From: Azorinus chamasolen
Taxonomy: Eukaryota; Mollusca; Bivalvia; Cardiida; Solecurtidae
DNA length: 64,000 bases
NCBI GenBank assembly: GCA_963576725.1
Contig: OY755240.1
Span: 57,784,633-57,848,632 of the forward strand
Direction of reading: 5' to 3'
Positions 1 to 10,917 of the stretch are shown here, in pieces. How positions within the stretch are numbered: the stretch's first letter is position 1; each line of letters starts with the position of its first letter. The notes below the pieces were generated by a model. That model worked only from the letters and a program-made list of their open reading frames with translations, searched no databases and had not been told where the DNA came from. A program made the position numbers and the translations under genes.

Positions 1-262
1 GTTAAGTGCTTGTGTGACGGCCGTAAAACGTCGCCCCATACTTCATTCTCAGTGTTGTAATACCTTCTGATCCTTCGAGATCATGAATTTCAGTACTTCT
101 TGTTCTGAAAATTGAATACCGCTTAAGCCGGTGCTAGGGGGCGTGAGCAGTGTTGCACTTTCAATTACTGTTCATGAACATATTCAATAAAACCGAGTCT
201 GCAATTTTCTCTTTTTGCGTTGCAATTTTTGCTCTCGGGGGATCACCCCCTTTCAGAATTTT
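1..262 (+). repeat. Dispersed repeat U, copy 1, cut by the window edge
   Basis: One of about six copies (also near 1296, 5098, 22883 and twice at 29153-29575). The 3' body holds AATAAA in the loop of a short hairpin (GACTC/GAGTC in intact copies, decayed here) and ends in GGATCACCC...TTTCAGAAT. The upstream part contains a small hairpin, TGATC-CTTCGA-GATCA. Copies share the 3' end but differ at the 5' end, which suggests retrotransposition. The family has no name that I recognise. Confidence 0.7.
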
Positions 263-1295
263 TAGCCGTTGCTAAAAAGGCATACACTTTGGTCTGGTAG
301 TACCACCGACACATTCAGCAAAGTTATCGTCAAGATTAGGGTAGTCCATACCATCTGCTCACTCTTTGGCACAGTAGGAAAGCTGATGAAAGGATTTGCT
401 GAAACAATTTCTGCCAGCGGATCGCTTGAGAGGGTAATGTCAGGTAAACACTATAACCGTGCACTGCGAGTTCACAAGCTATTCATTGAAGGCCTTGAGC
501 GGCTTTTGCTGAGGAGTTTGACAGCACAGATGAAGGAGCAAAGAGTCCAGGGAAGGTCTAAGCTTTTCCTCAGTTTCACCAAAGAACCGTTAAAGGATAA
601 GCTAGAACATATTCGATTAATACTTTTCGTACTTTGACCGTTACCGAATGTTCAAAGACTCAATCAGAAGTGGTGAAATAGGTAAAACGGCCCAGTTCTG
701 GCTACAGTACATGGACATCAGCAATATGATAATGGCCCTGATCAAAGCCAGAAAAGACAATGACCTTGATCTTCGCATAGCCACACTGTATTAGCTTTGC
801 CCAATGTTCTTCGCATTTGATCACATCAACTACGCCAGGTACATTTCAGTTTATCTAATGACCTTATTAAACCTCCCCGATACTCATCCAGGAGCCACAG
901 AGTTACTACAGCCTAATGGATTCAGCGGGTCAAGGACATTGGTTCCTAAATGCAGGAATCCTGTAGATATTATCATCGAACAAACAATCAACAAGCATGC
1001 TAAGTGTGAAGGTGACATTGTTGGTTTTATTCGGAATTAGGCGGCGTACTATCGATGGTGTACAACTCGACATTGCAGAACATAATATGTTGAGGCATTG
1101 CTTGAACTGAGTGATATACGTCTAAGGAGTCAGTTTTGCACAAGGAACCCCACCTTCACATATTGTAGAAAGTGAGGCGAAAGTTAAGAATGCCGTGGAT
1201 GCAATCTGCTCCTTAACAAACCCATTCGACATTGAACGTTGTACCAATGACTTGTATTGCTTGTCAAGTGGAGTCCCTGCCAAATCAGACGTCGT

Positions 1296-1492
1296 TGCAA
1301 CCTTCTGATCCTTCGAGATCATGAATTTCAGTACTTCTTGTTCTGAAATTTGAATACCGCTTAAGCTGGTGCTAGGGGGCGTGAGCAGTGTTGCACTTTC
1401 AATTACTGTTCATGAACCGACTCATTAAAACCGAGTCTGCATTTTTTTGTGTTGCAATGTTTGCTCTCGGGGATCACCCTCTTTCAGAATTT
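1296..1492 (+). repeat. Dispersed repeat U, copy 2, inserted in the pseudogene
   Basis: Nearly the same sequence as positions 65-262 but starting later, so it is 5'-truncated. It splits the pseudogene just after the block reading CLSSG and ends in CTTTCAGAAT, after which decayed coding sequence resumes. The poly(A) motif is mutated to ATTAAA. Confidence 0.7.
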
Positions 1493-2345
1493 ACTAAATG
1501 CTGGTTATATTGGCAAGGCAAGTATGGAATAATTCATAAAGGACAGGCTGGTTGATCGAACTGTGGCCTTTCACAGTCCTATCAAATTGAATAACTGAAA
1601 ATCTTTGCCACTGCCGAGGTAAAGAAAACGCTCAAGAGCTCTCAAAACAAACTCACACAGATAAAAGCAGAGAGAAATATATTTGGGCAACCAGTACTAC
1701 TGTCTGTTCAGCATGAGATCTACCTTGAGGTGACTTTGTCTTACCCACTAGGTCCGGTTCGTGGTCATTTGCTACTGCTGATGGAATGCCCGTGAAAACT
1801 GATACGGCAAAGCGCTTAGACTACATAGAATCTGTTACAGAACCATTGCCGACTCCCTCGAAAGAAGATGTAATTCACAAATTTTACGAAATCGCAGTGC
1901 TACAAACCCTGACATCCATCCCCGATAATTTGAAGAATTAGCAGACACTGTCTTCAGTCATCTCCCCAAATCTGGACGAATGGACTTTGTAACTGACACA
2001 TATAAGTCAGTGGCAAATAAATCATTTGAACGTAGGCGAAGAGGTTCTACACCTACCTTTCAGCTATCTGGTCCAAAGACAAGCACTCCAAAAGACTGGA
2101 AGAGTTTCATGGCAAATGATCACTATAAAACCCAGTTGTTACAGGTGCTTTTGGATTAGTGGAAAACAGACAAATATGCCACAGCTCTTCACGATCGGTT
2201 TGTGTACTAAGTTCTTGGTGAGATGTGCTATCGCCTCCCAGTTACGATGGTGAAAACGTAGACTTACAAATAGAATCCCTTTTCTCGTCACAGGAAGAGG
2301 CACAATACACCACTGCATGCACATTAGAGACAATGAACTTGTAGA

Positions 2346-2641
2346 TTAGTCGGAAAGGGGATACGTTTATTCACACTGTTTGTCTTTTAGGGTAGGGATG
2401 GAATAAGTGTGAGGTTTGGCGCCAAAAAAACCGGTTTTACCCCCAGTGACTTTTGTCACTGACCGTTCCAAGGCGGTACTTCCATCTTGCCCCTATTGTA
2501 TGTTTGTGTTGTCTTTGTGCGTCTCTTGATGCTTTTATAGTTATGTACATTTACTGTTTCCTTGTGTTGCTTATCGGGCGGCTGTTTGTTCTGTATGTAG
2601 TGTGCATGACTCATTGTTGTAATTTGGTCATACCACCATAT
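2346..2641 (+). repeat. Dispersed repeat V, copy 1
   Basis: This insertion interrupts the pseudogene between its LETMNL-like and VRSPD blocks. It contains ACCGGTTTTACCCCCAGTG followed by ACTGACCGTTCCAAGGCGGT. The same landmarks occur in reverse orientation at 23176-23590. The flanks are pyrimidine/TG-rich. Family unknown. Confidence 0.55.
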
Positions 2642-3193
2642 TGGTAAGGTCACCAGACATAGATGTTGTGGTTTGGCTCATAAAGTACTCTAATCAGATA
2701 AACAGGCATGTGCTGCTTGATACAGGCGTTGCAAACAAGCGCTTACTACTGAACGTTAATGACATTGTGCAACAAAAAAGTGAAAATATTTGTTCAGTAT
2801 TGCCAGCATTCCTTTGTCTCACTGGCTGTGACACAACTTGTACTTGTGTAATGGTTTAGACTCATATAGCAGCGTTGATATGAGTCTACTGCCACCTTGC
2901 AAATATTACCTGGAGATGCATGTACGTCGCGTAAACTATCAGACGTTTATTCCGACAATTGGCTAAACCTCCCAGACTTGAACGAGAGTGGTTCGAAAGT
3001 TGAGGCGGAGGGGATTGAATAGAGTGGACAAATGGTGCCATTGTACCTCACAGCTGATAGACATATTATGTGCTTCTGGTAGTGATCACGAACATGAATC
3101 TGATGTAGATGAAGATGAAGTACAAATGGAGAGTGTAATAGACGAAATATTCGATGCTGATTATGATAACAATCGATGTGAGAACATTTAGCA

Positions 3194-4646
3194 TAAACCT
3201 GTTTATTGGGAAAGACTACCATATTATCCACTGTAGCGTTTAATCAACCGGAAAGAATTATGTCTTATTAAAAAGTTGAAATAGCAGAAAAAGCAGAAAT
3301 ATACACACTCTTAGCTGAATGCAAGTTACCATTTAACACAAGTAGATCAAATCGATTTTTTAAATAACTCATTAATATTCATGATTATGCAATTGACCAT
3401 ATTTATATAGAGTGTGGCCAATCTTCTATTAAGCGATCACCCAATATCAGCCCTATATGTAGTTTTAAATACAAGTGATTGCTTAATGCTAGAAAAAAAT
3501 AAAAATACAGAAAATATGTATGCTAAATTCTGTTTGCTAAAATGGCCCCCGGTTTGCTTCCAGTGACTAAATACATTATTTTCACCCTGCAATAAGCAAT
3601 CACCTGTCTTCAGATACCCCATGCTACTTCAGCTAGTGATCGCTTCATACCAGATTCACTGCAACAGAAAAAGCGAAATAACATTCATTTGACACCACTC
3701 TGACGTTTCTAAATACGTAATCATCCACTACATACCATCATAAACGATCTAATGTGCTAGAGCAAATTATAATTGGGTAACGTAGTTCAAATCTGCTTTA
3801 TACGCAAACGCCCCAACGGCCAGTGTGCAAACATTGCTTAAAAGTACCCTAAGACAATGTACTTAAAGATAAAGTATGTCTGCAAAATTCTCCCTGAGGG
3901 GGGAACAAACATGCTTCTGGCAAGAGGACTATATGTATTGTAATAACACTGAAACGGGTAATACACTTTTACCAGGTTACCCCATCAGTTAAACTTAAAT
4001 TTCAATTTACTTCAAAATGTTTTAAGTACAATATTGTCCATAAATGTTAACCAGTATATACCCATGCCATGTTCTACCCATAATTCTATAATATGCTTCT
4101 GATCTCGATTCTAAGTGTTTGTAATATGCTGTCATGATCGCAAATATGCATTAAATGAAGGAATGTCTATGCTTATCAGTTGTGATTATACTGTCGATCC
4201 TACAGCGCAGATTCAAACAGTACTATTTGTTTTGTGTCTAAAACCTACAGTTTTTAGTAGAAAATCGTGTCTCAACCGTACAAAATAGATACGGTGCACG
4301 TTTACCACTACGGGCTATAACGTACATTCCAAAAGATAAGATGTAGATTTGTGCTACTACTAGTTACACCAACGTTAATGTCTAACTAAGATGCATATAT
4401 CCAGTGTTATAACAGGCTTAGAGTTGTTTGTAAGTTTACAATGAGGCAAACCATAAAATTTTCGATTCGATTTCTGATGTTTGGTGTCTGCATTGTTTAC
4501 GGAAGATTTGGAGCCTTACAAACACACATGAACCATTAGGGGGGTAAACCACCGTTGACAGGCGTTATAATTCTGTGTAATGACACCAATTAAACGACTG
4601 AAAGAAAAATATACATGGTTCAAAAGTGTAAAAATATGATGCTTAC
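3194..4646. other. Non-coding stretch with a decayed pogo-1-like element
   Basis: AT-rich, with no ORF that looks coding. Positions 3426-3645 resemble a decayed pogo-1-type MITE: AAGCGATCACCCAATATC at one end, GATTGCTTAATGCTAG inside, then CACCCTGCAATAAGCAATCACCTG. The perfect central palindrome has been lost. No other structure was seen. Confidence 0.35.
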
Positions 4647-4672
4647 CTTTTAGCCTCCAGTTCGTCCGCCAT
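4647..4672 (-). CDS. Candidate first coding exon (MADELEAKR)
   Basis: On the minus strand an ATG in strong context (AAGATGGCGG) opens a 26-base exon reading MADELEAK plus two bases. A consensus donor, AAAAG/GTAAGC, follows directly. This is a typical 5'-terminal coding exon. Partner exons would lie at lower coordinates but were not recognised. A chance ORF this short with good context and donor is possible, so this is a lead and not a gene call. Confidence 0.35.
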
Positions 4673-5097
4673 CTTAGAAAAGTCTAAACATTCGTGGCCG
4701 TGCAGCTTGCACTACATTGATACCTGTACAATTACCTTTTACGTTCTGTCAAAACGAAACTCCTTCTTTATGACGATCCATATGCTGATAAACATAGTAC
4801 AGCTGTTATCACGACAGAGGATCTATTCATTCAGGAAACTAAAAGATTTAGTTTTAAGCTTTTTTACATGTAAGGATAGCAATTCCTGCATGCACTCTCG
4901 TATCTCCTCGGCCCACGATCTCTACCCTGTTGACCATCATAATATTTTCGTATTTATTCATTCCCTCTTTTTTCAAATGTAGTGTCAATCGTCTCCGTTC
5001 ATTGTGTTTATCTCTCTCTTTGTACATGTACATGTTATACTCCAAAGATGTACCATTCCTACATTATTTACTGTATTTTTATCAAGAACTTGTAAAT
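4673..5097. other. Non-coding, nothing recognised
   Basis: AT-rich sequence. The overlapping short ORFs on both strands have no recognisable domain, no splice pattern and low complexity. Confidence 0.5.
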
Positions 5098-5285
5098 TCT
5101 GAAAGGAGGTGATCCCCCGAAAGCAAAAATTGCAACACAAAAAAGGAAAATTGAAGACTCGGTTTTATTGAGTCTGTTTATGAGCAGTAATTGAAAGTGC
5201 AACACTGCTTATGCCCCTAGCACCGGCTTAAGCGGTATTTAATTTTCAGAACAAGATGTACTAAAAATGCATTTTGTCATGTACC
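5098..5285 (-). repeat. Dispersed repeat U, copy 3 (reverse)
   Basis: Reverse complement of the copies at 1 and 1296. The poly(A) hairpin is intact and reads AGACTCGGTTTTATTGAGTCT on the plus strand with one base dropped at an end. It begins CTGAAAGGAGGTGATCCCCC and ends in GGCTTAAGCGGTATTTAATT. Confidence 0.7.
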
Positions 5286-5946
5286 ATTTACATATGTTTT
5301 ACTTGTACTATAATTTGACTTGTACGCACCATATTTGGCATTAGAAAATGCCCAGCAGTACAAATCAAATACTTATTTTTAAGCTAGTGATAAGTGGATT
5401 TATGTAATTTTCAAAATTAAGTTTGTTTAACCCTCTTAGTGCGGACACGAATAACAATGTAGACCCAGGTGAGATTAGACCCTGATGAGAAAATCCCTAA
5501 ATACAATGTATTCAATTGTTTGAATTTTGGAATAGTCCATTTGAACATTCAGCGTTGTAAGGGTTATCATATTCCAGCATAAGATAATAAATGTTTATTA
5601 TATTTCACATGTTATCAAAGCACTTAGAAAACACGGATGAGGCAGATGGAGTGCTACATTGCTAAGCAGCTAGAATTCCGACTGTTTTGATTTTAACCAT
5701 TTGCTCTATAGACACGCTATTTAACGCCACAATAGACCCAGATCAAACGACAATCGTCTTTTTTGTTGAGTTTGAGTGTACAGCACCACAGCTCTAATCA
5801 GTTTTATGGCGCTATTGCAGGAGAAATGTTAATGGACCCACATCTCACAGAGATAAAATAAGGGACGTGGATACAGCAACTGAACACATGCTGAAGAATC
5901 AGAAATGCAAATACCCCAGTATTTCTATTAAATTGACAATACTTAC
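5286..5946. other. Non-coding, nothing firm recognised
   Basis: AT-rich intergenic or intronic sequence. A diffuse hairpin-like remnant may lie around 5440-5600 (CCCTTAGTGCGGAC, GACCCAGGTGAGATTAGACCCTGATGAGA), suggesting an old TTAA-type MITE. It is too decayed to delimit. Confidence 0.35.
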
Positions 5947-6049
5947 CTCTTTTTAACATGCAGTGGTGGCTAGTTGGTTCAAGGTTTTGGTGGAATGTAT
6001 AGTGTTCAAGTGCTTGTGACATTCAAGCACGAGCCAGTGCCACATCGGA
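5947..6049 (-). CDS. Candidate minus-strand exon, unidentified
   Basis: Minus strand: acceptor-like TTTCAAACAG, then an exon whose clean part starts at ATG (6022) and reads MSQALEHYTFHQNLEP...MLKR, then a perfect donor AGAG/GTAAGT. In the same frame a stop precedes the ATG by one codon. The ATG would therefore be a start codon, with 5' UTR upstream. No family was recognised and no partner exon found. The strong donor is the main support. Confidence 0.22.
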
Positions 6050-6351
6050 CTGTTTGAAATAGTTCATATTTCAAGAAATATGCATAATAACTGCAAATAT
6101 TCTTCAATTCAATAAAATTAAATTTACGTCATCAAACTAATTAACTAGCTAACGCTGTATAAGGCCAAAACCGAACTATAGCATCTGTAGATTTTGGGTG
6201 GATTTCAAGTATACTACATGTACTAAAAATACCTGCCTTATCTGTAGTGCCATCACTGTCAAATGAGCAGAAAATGGCGAGAGGTATAGCAGTATTGCAT
6301 CTCGTATATTCATGAAGATTACATTCAATCCATGCTTTAATCATCTAGTCC

Positions 6352-6530
6352 GAGAGTATCCCCAAATAAATTAATACTTTGACTATCTAGTTCCAGGTGA
6401 TTCCCAAATTAATTAATGCCTTGATGATTTAGTCTCATGTGATTCCAAAATTATTCAACGATAATCTAGTCCATGGTGATTCCCAGATTAATAAATTATT
6501 TGGTCATCTAGTCGTAGGTGACACACATAC
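6352..6530. repeat. Imperfect tandem repeat, unit about 45 bp
   Basis: Four to five degenerate units each carry a version of ATCTAGTCxxxGGTGATTCCCAAATTAATTAAT (for example starting at 6343, 6388, 6432, 6468 and 6508). It lies just upstream of the LRAT exon, in the presumed intron or 5' region. Confidence 0.6.
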
Positions 6531-6630
6531 ATCTTACATTTTCATACTTTTTAAAATTACACTGTCAATACGTCATGACTAATGAGCTAGCTTTGCCATA
6601 ATAACATACTTTCATTTTTTTCTATTTCAG

Positions 6631-8317
6631 AATACCACCAGTCGAACATACTCACAGGCGATCAAACAATTCCTGCAGTTATTGCATAACGGAAATTCGA
6701 ATAACAACAGTTTCAGATGTTAGACCTGGACACCAGTTATCAAGGCCTGGTAGAAAATGCACTGCATCCCGATGGCCTACGGAACCCCGACCGCATTGTT
6801 ATAGGCATCATATGATAGTCAAAGAAATTGTTGAACATGTTGGCCAAACAATAAGAGTTAAAGTAATTCACTTTGATGAGACACATACAGTTAGGGAAAC
6901 TGTAGAAGAATTCGATTTGGAAAAAGAATTATACCTAATTCAATATACAAATCCGCCTTATACCTTGGACGAAGTTGTTGAAAATGCGGTATCAGAGTTG
7001 AAAGTTTATAACAATGAGAACGATGTCTCCTTTTTTCAAAAGTACAATGTGATGACTAGAAACTGTGAACACTTTGCAAGATATTGTTCCACAGGAGATT
7101 TAACATGTCTACAAGCGCACGATATCATTCAGAATCTACTGGAACTTGACATTCCTGGAATTATGAAAGTGAACAGAAAAGTTACAGTAATGATCAATAC
7201 TAGCGCAAGAAAAGCATTTTCATTTATGAAACAGAAGTCTGCCACTATAAGAAAAGTTAAACGCGTATGCGGACCAATTATCAAATTAGCAATCATATTT
7301 CATGGGAACGTGCTGCTTATGCTGAATGCAGGTCTGACCATGTATGCAATCGCAATGACCATAATATATAAGATACAATGTTGCACTAGAAATATGTGCA
7401 ATGTGTGCCTGGACGAATATGTGAATAAACTTTGGTCATGGAATGAACTGGATATAATTGATACTAAAAACATTTTGTACTTTGCCAAAAAAACGGCTGT
7501 TACATGTCTGATTATTACAGGCATTGGGGCTATTCATGAATCTATCCCCGTGAGTGTGTGGACAGCCTTGCCATTCCGAGCGAATCCCGTTCGAACATTG
7601 ACGGAAGTCGAACTCGGTGATGTCGTAACTGTTCCGTATTATAGATTTGAACATGCAATCATTGTAACTGGTGTGAACAGATCAGCTGGACAAATATGTG
7701 GCATACATTACGGGTTACCAGACGAACTTCTTTTCCCATTCCTAGACACACGGGTCGTGATGGAAAGTTACTTTATCAGAGATCTTTCCAAGGGTAAAGT
7801 GAAGAAGTATACGTTTGTTGGTTTCCGCACGTATAGTCCGGAAGAAACCGTTGCCCGCGCTCGTCAAAGAATTGGAGAAAAGAAATGGTGGATCACAAGT
7901 AATAGGACAGACCATTTGTGTCGCTGGGCCAAGTTAATTGATGACGATGGCGACAAAGTGATTCATCTGAAGAGTGAATTACGCGAAGGCGATGTCATTA
8001 ATTCCCCCAAAACAGGAAAAGGCATTTTGATTCGTTTTTTAGACCAACACGGTACAAATAAACGCGAGTTTGGTATATACCTTGTCAACATAGTGAAGGG
8101 GGAGATAAACAAGGGAATATACCGATTTAATCTTAACACAGATGACCTACGTGTTATAAATTGTGACAATCCAATATATGTTAACATGGAAGTTAGAGTA
8201 GATAGAGCAATTAAATTGAGAAAAAAGACACAGTGTAGCGAGATGAAACTTATCAAAATATGCATCGAGCGTGACAGTAACGTCTGTGTTGATGAAATAA
8301 TCCCTCTTCCTTACTAA
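6631..8317 (+). CDS. LRAT-like (NlpC/P60 superfamily) protein, two LRAT domains, terminal exon
   Basis: Open from a splice acceptor (TTTTCTATTTCAG ending 6630) to the stop at 8315-8317. The first in-frame ATG is at 6812 (counted here as residue 1), but the 60 codons before it are also open. They read VRPGHQLSRPG...CYRHH, the conserved start and catalytic His of an LRAT domain. The true protein therefore starts in an upstream exon not found here (intron phase 2). LRAT domain 1 ends with the Cys box NCEHFARYC (C85). A hydrophobic stretch follows at about 157-190 (possible membrane anchor), with a second at about 229-247. Domain 2 starts ELGDVVTVPYYRFEHAIIV (H281), but its Cys box reads NRTDHLCRW, with Arg/Thr where the nucleophile should be. 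A third GDVINSP-like block follows at about 391-455. The family acts on lipids by thioester acyl transfer. Domain 1 may be active; domain 2 looks inactive. Substrate unknown. The last third is duplicated as a pseudogene at 19709. Confidence 0.82.
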
Positions 8318-8555
8318 GCCAGAATCCATGATTATTCATTCAATGTTACGTTTGTTTGGGTAAATGAATTAGTAGTCATTCAAAAACAATGATCGAATTA
8401 AGATAAATTGTGAAAAAAGCACATGGATACAAATATGTTGTCAATGCAGAATTTATAGAATCATATATATAGCTATATATGCCTATGACAGTGAATTAAT
8501 TATAATTACCGACGTCAAGCTGGTTTAAATACCTACATGTCTTGAATGTTAGTAT

Positions 8556-8750
8556 GCTTTTTATGATAACATTATGAATATTATTTAGAGTAATTTTCAA
8601 AGTGACATATTAACACGCGCAAAGTTTGCCAAAGGAGAAATCATATCTATGTTATTTCATAAGCAAAAGAACAGACACCCCCGATCAGATGGCTCCTATA
8701 GGGAGCCTTCCGATCTGGGTATACTCTACTTGCAACTGAGTAAAGGGAAA
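8556..8750 (+). mobile_element. TTAA-A MITE, decayed
   Basis: Matches the TTAA-A family: ATTATGAATATT on the left, core GATCAGATGGCTCC...TCTGGGTATACTC, and GAGTAAAGGGA at the right end. It is the partner of 22242-22476 in unit B, so it predates the duplication. Confidence 0.6.
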
Positions 8751-9689
8751 ATATGGAAATATTCCTTTATTTCTGAGTCAAACCCCACGCCGTGACTGTC
8801 GTACAAGGTTTGATGGAGACATCGAGATTTTAGTATCTGTATGAGTACCTTTATCTGTTGCTGGGTCTGACCATATGTTTTATATAGTTTATTATAATAT
8901 GGACACGTTACGTGTATAATGTGTAAATCTACCATTTACAGAGTGTATACAAAAATGTATTATCGTCATTTCTTATCAGGGTCTAAATGTATTCGGTTTG
9001 CAAAGGCATGTAAAGGCGTTTGTATCTCGTAAAGGTTTTAGTAGTAAAGGTTTTACCAGTTTAGTATTGTATCAGGTATAAGTTGAGTGTTATTCACAGC
9101 AAGACGCCTTTAATTACTAATAGGGATGTGAACGAATAGATAAATTGATATTCGAATATTCTTTTTTCATATTCGAATATAGTCGAATATTCGTTTTCTG
9201 AAGGTGTAAGTTTTATAAAAACTGACAAGATGGACTAACAGCTATGTCAATGTCCCCACCCACACGTTGAATTAGAGTTGTTAACTGCTTTATCAGTTCA
9301 GTTGTCTGATTTTGATATTGTTTTGATTTCCCGTTTCAGTCACGCCACTATTTACTCTTAAGAAATGTATATTGTAATTTTCATATGTAAATTAATGTTG
9401 CTTACTTCGTTACAGTTATTGCACCATGGTTGGATTTTACTAGGAGTAGTAGTATTTTTGTCTTCCAATTGTTCTCGATTCGGATGTGTACACTTTAATT
9501 GTCAAAAGAATACTGTTAGTTATAGTTGTTAGTTGCTCATTGGTTTCAACAGGTGCATATCCTGATGTATTCGTTTCTGGGTTGAATAAATTGGTATTAT
9601 AGAATTGATATTTGAGGTTTCTATTTGGGTACTTTATATAGTTTTACATTAATGGGGTTGTATGCTTTGTCATACCTTGAAGGTAGTTG

Positions 9690-9879
9690 TACATGTTCCA
9701 TTCATCGGGAACGGGTAGCGGGACCGGGGAGAGCCGACCGCGAGCAGCGATGTCCCGGACTCGGCGGGGGACGCGAGCGAGCGAGTGCCTCTCGGGGCCT
9801 CTCGGGGCCTCCGTGCTGCGACCCTTTCCGCCGTGCCCACCGGGCGGCCCGCCGAAAAGTCGACGCGCCGGTCGGTACG
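9690..9879 (+). other. Captured rDNA 5' external transcribed spacer end
   Basis: GC-rich block (CGGGACCGGGGAGAGCC, a doubled CTCGGGGC, CGGGCGGCCCGCCG) in AT-rich surroundings. It runs without a break into the first base of 18S rRNA, as the end of the 5' ETS does in an rDNA unit. The overlapping ORFs in this block are by-products of high GC and are not genes. Confidence 0.7.
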
Positions 9880-10080
9880 TACCTGGTTGATCCTGCCAGT
9901 AGTTATATGCTTGTCTCAAAGATTAAGCCATGCAGGTCTAAGTACAGGCCCTACACGGCGAAACTGCCAATGGCTCATTAAATCAGTTATAATGGTTCCT
10001 TAGACATATCACATCCACTTGGACAACTGTGGAAAATCTAGAGCAAATACATGCGACAAAGCTCCGACCTTCGGGGAAGA
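9880..10080 (+). pseudogene. 18S rRNA 5' fragment (about 200 bp)
   Basis: Starts with the universal eukaryotic 18S beginning TACCTGGTTGATCCTGCCAG and carries AAGATTAAGCCATGCA, TGGCTCATTAAATCAG and ATACATGCGACAAAGCTCC. It stops abruptly after TCGGGGAAGAG. It has substitutions at normally invariant sites (CAGGTCTAAG for CATGTCTAAG; an extra AA in TTATAATGGTTCC), so it is not a functional rRNA gene. It sits inside the hAT-like element. Confidence 0.9.
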
Positions 10081-10917
10081 GTGTACATTATTTGGATATA
10101 TAAAATTGCAACTTATATTTGTCAGAGTTTCTGTAGTATTATTTATTTGTTAATGATATTAAAATGTAAACTTGCTGATGATTAACCTGCTGACACATTG
10201 GGAAAGGGAATTGGAAATCGTGCACCATTGACAAGGGTAAATGCCAATCAATAATGACAATGGATTAAAACGAATACATTGATACCTTGTGCAAACATCG
10301 GGTGATATCGCTTGTCAAGACACACACTTGCACAATTGTTGACTGTTTGACAGGTGTTATAGTCCAGCAGAATTCACCTGACGTTGGCCTTTATGCAAGA
10401 ATACATTAAAGTGACATGATGTAGGTTATCAATAAATCCGTACGTTCGTTGTTTTCACACCACGAGTCACAGCCTGTTATGTACGCTCTCGAATAAATAA
10501 TACAAGGAAACTACCGAAGATTTATATAAAAGTGTGCAATTATGATAATAGATGTAAGCTACGTCAAGTGTATTTTTCTGGATTATATAAAAAAAAAAGC
10601 GTGACACAGTTATGTGATGGGCTAGACCTGAATTTTTTCTAACATGTAACTGAGTATTATGAAATGCATGCATACATTAATTAACAGACAACTTTAAAAC
10701 GAATATTCGATTCATGGTTTTGAATTGAAATATTCGCCTGATTTCCGAACATTCGAAAACGTTTCTATTCGTTTCCAACCCTAGTTACCAATTTCTCAAC
10801 GAAGAACGGAAAGATCAACACTATATGTTCACCAATAATGTTTATTAGTATATATTAAGTGATAAAAAATTCACACGTCTGGTAGTATTGTCTATCGGAA
10901 AATATAGCTCATATAGC

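Larger units (their letters stand above)
263..3193 (+). pseudogene. Decayed transposon-like gene (uncharacterised invertebrate repeat protein)
   Basis: Open blocks in shifting plus-strand frames read like one protein family I know from many coral and mollusc genomes but cannot name. Successive blocks are 269-637 (KHYNRALRVHKLF), about 640-1040 (FFAFDHINYARY, then EQTINKH), 1150-1295 (NPFD, CLSSG), 1560-2345 (FVTDTYKSV, FERRRRGSTPTFQLSG), 2641-2858 (VRSPDIDVV, LPAFLCLTGCDTT) and 2880-3190 (LPPCKYYLEMH, then an acidic tail). Internal stops, several frameshifts and two repeat insertions (1296-1492, 2346-2641) show it is dead. The 5' end lies outside the window or was replaced by the repeat at 1-262. 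It is probably a multicopy mobile-element protein. Function is unknown. Confidence 0.65.
9121..10783. mobile_element. hAT-like non-autonomous DNA transposon carrying rDNA
   Basis: Terminal inverted repeats are TAGGGATGTGAACGAATAGA on the left and, reverse-complemented on the right, TAGGGTTGGAAACGAATAGA (17 of 20 match). They continue into more divergent GAATATTCG-rich arms. The 8-bp flanks ATTACTAA (9113-9120) and GTTACCAA (10784-10791) look like a mutated 8-bp target duplication, the hAT hallmark. Unit B has the empty site near 23093 (CAAGACGCCTTTAGTAACC), so the insertion came after the duplication. There is no transposase ORF. The interior holds AT-rich filler around a GC-rich rDNA piece at 9690-10080. 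Confidence 0.72.

Noticed and set aside
5098..5120. Shine-Dalgarno-like AGGAGGTGATC
   Set aside because: Part of eukaryotic repeat U, with no start codon or bacterial gene context.
6141..6344. 67-codon minus-strand ORF with a possible donor GCAG/GTATTT
   Set aside because: Weak donor, no acceptor and no homology. It abuts the AT-rich tandem repeat.
7300..8329. Minus-strand ORFs opposite the LRAT exon
   Set aside because: Shadows of the coding strand, without a domain or splice signals.
9625..10003. Overlapping 67-118 codon ORFs on both strands
   Set aside because: They lie in GC-rich rDNA spacer and 18S sequence, where long ORFs arise by chance.
9880..10080. Functional 18S rRNA gene
   Set aside because: Only the first 200 bp are present, with changes at invariant positions, inside a transposon.
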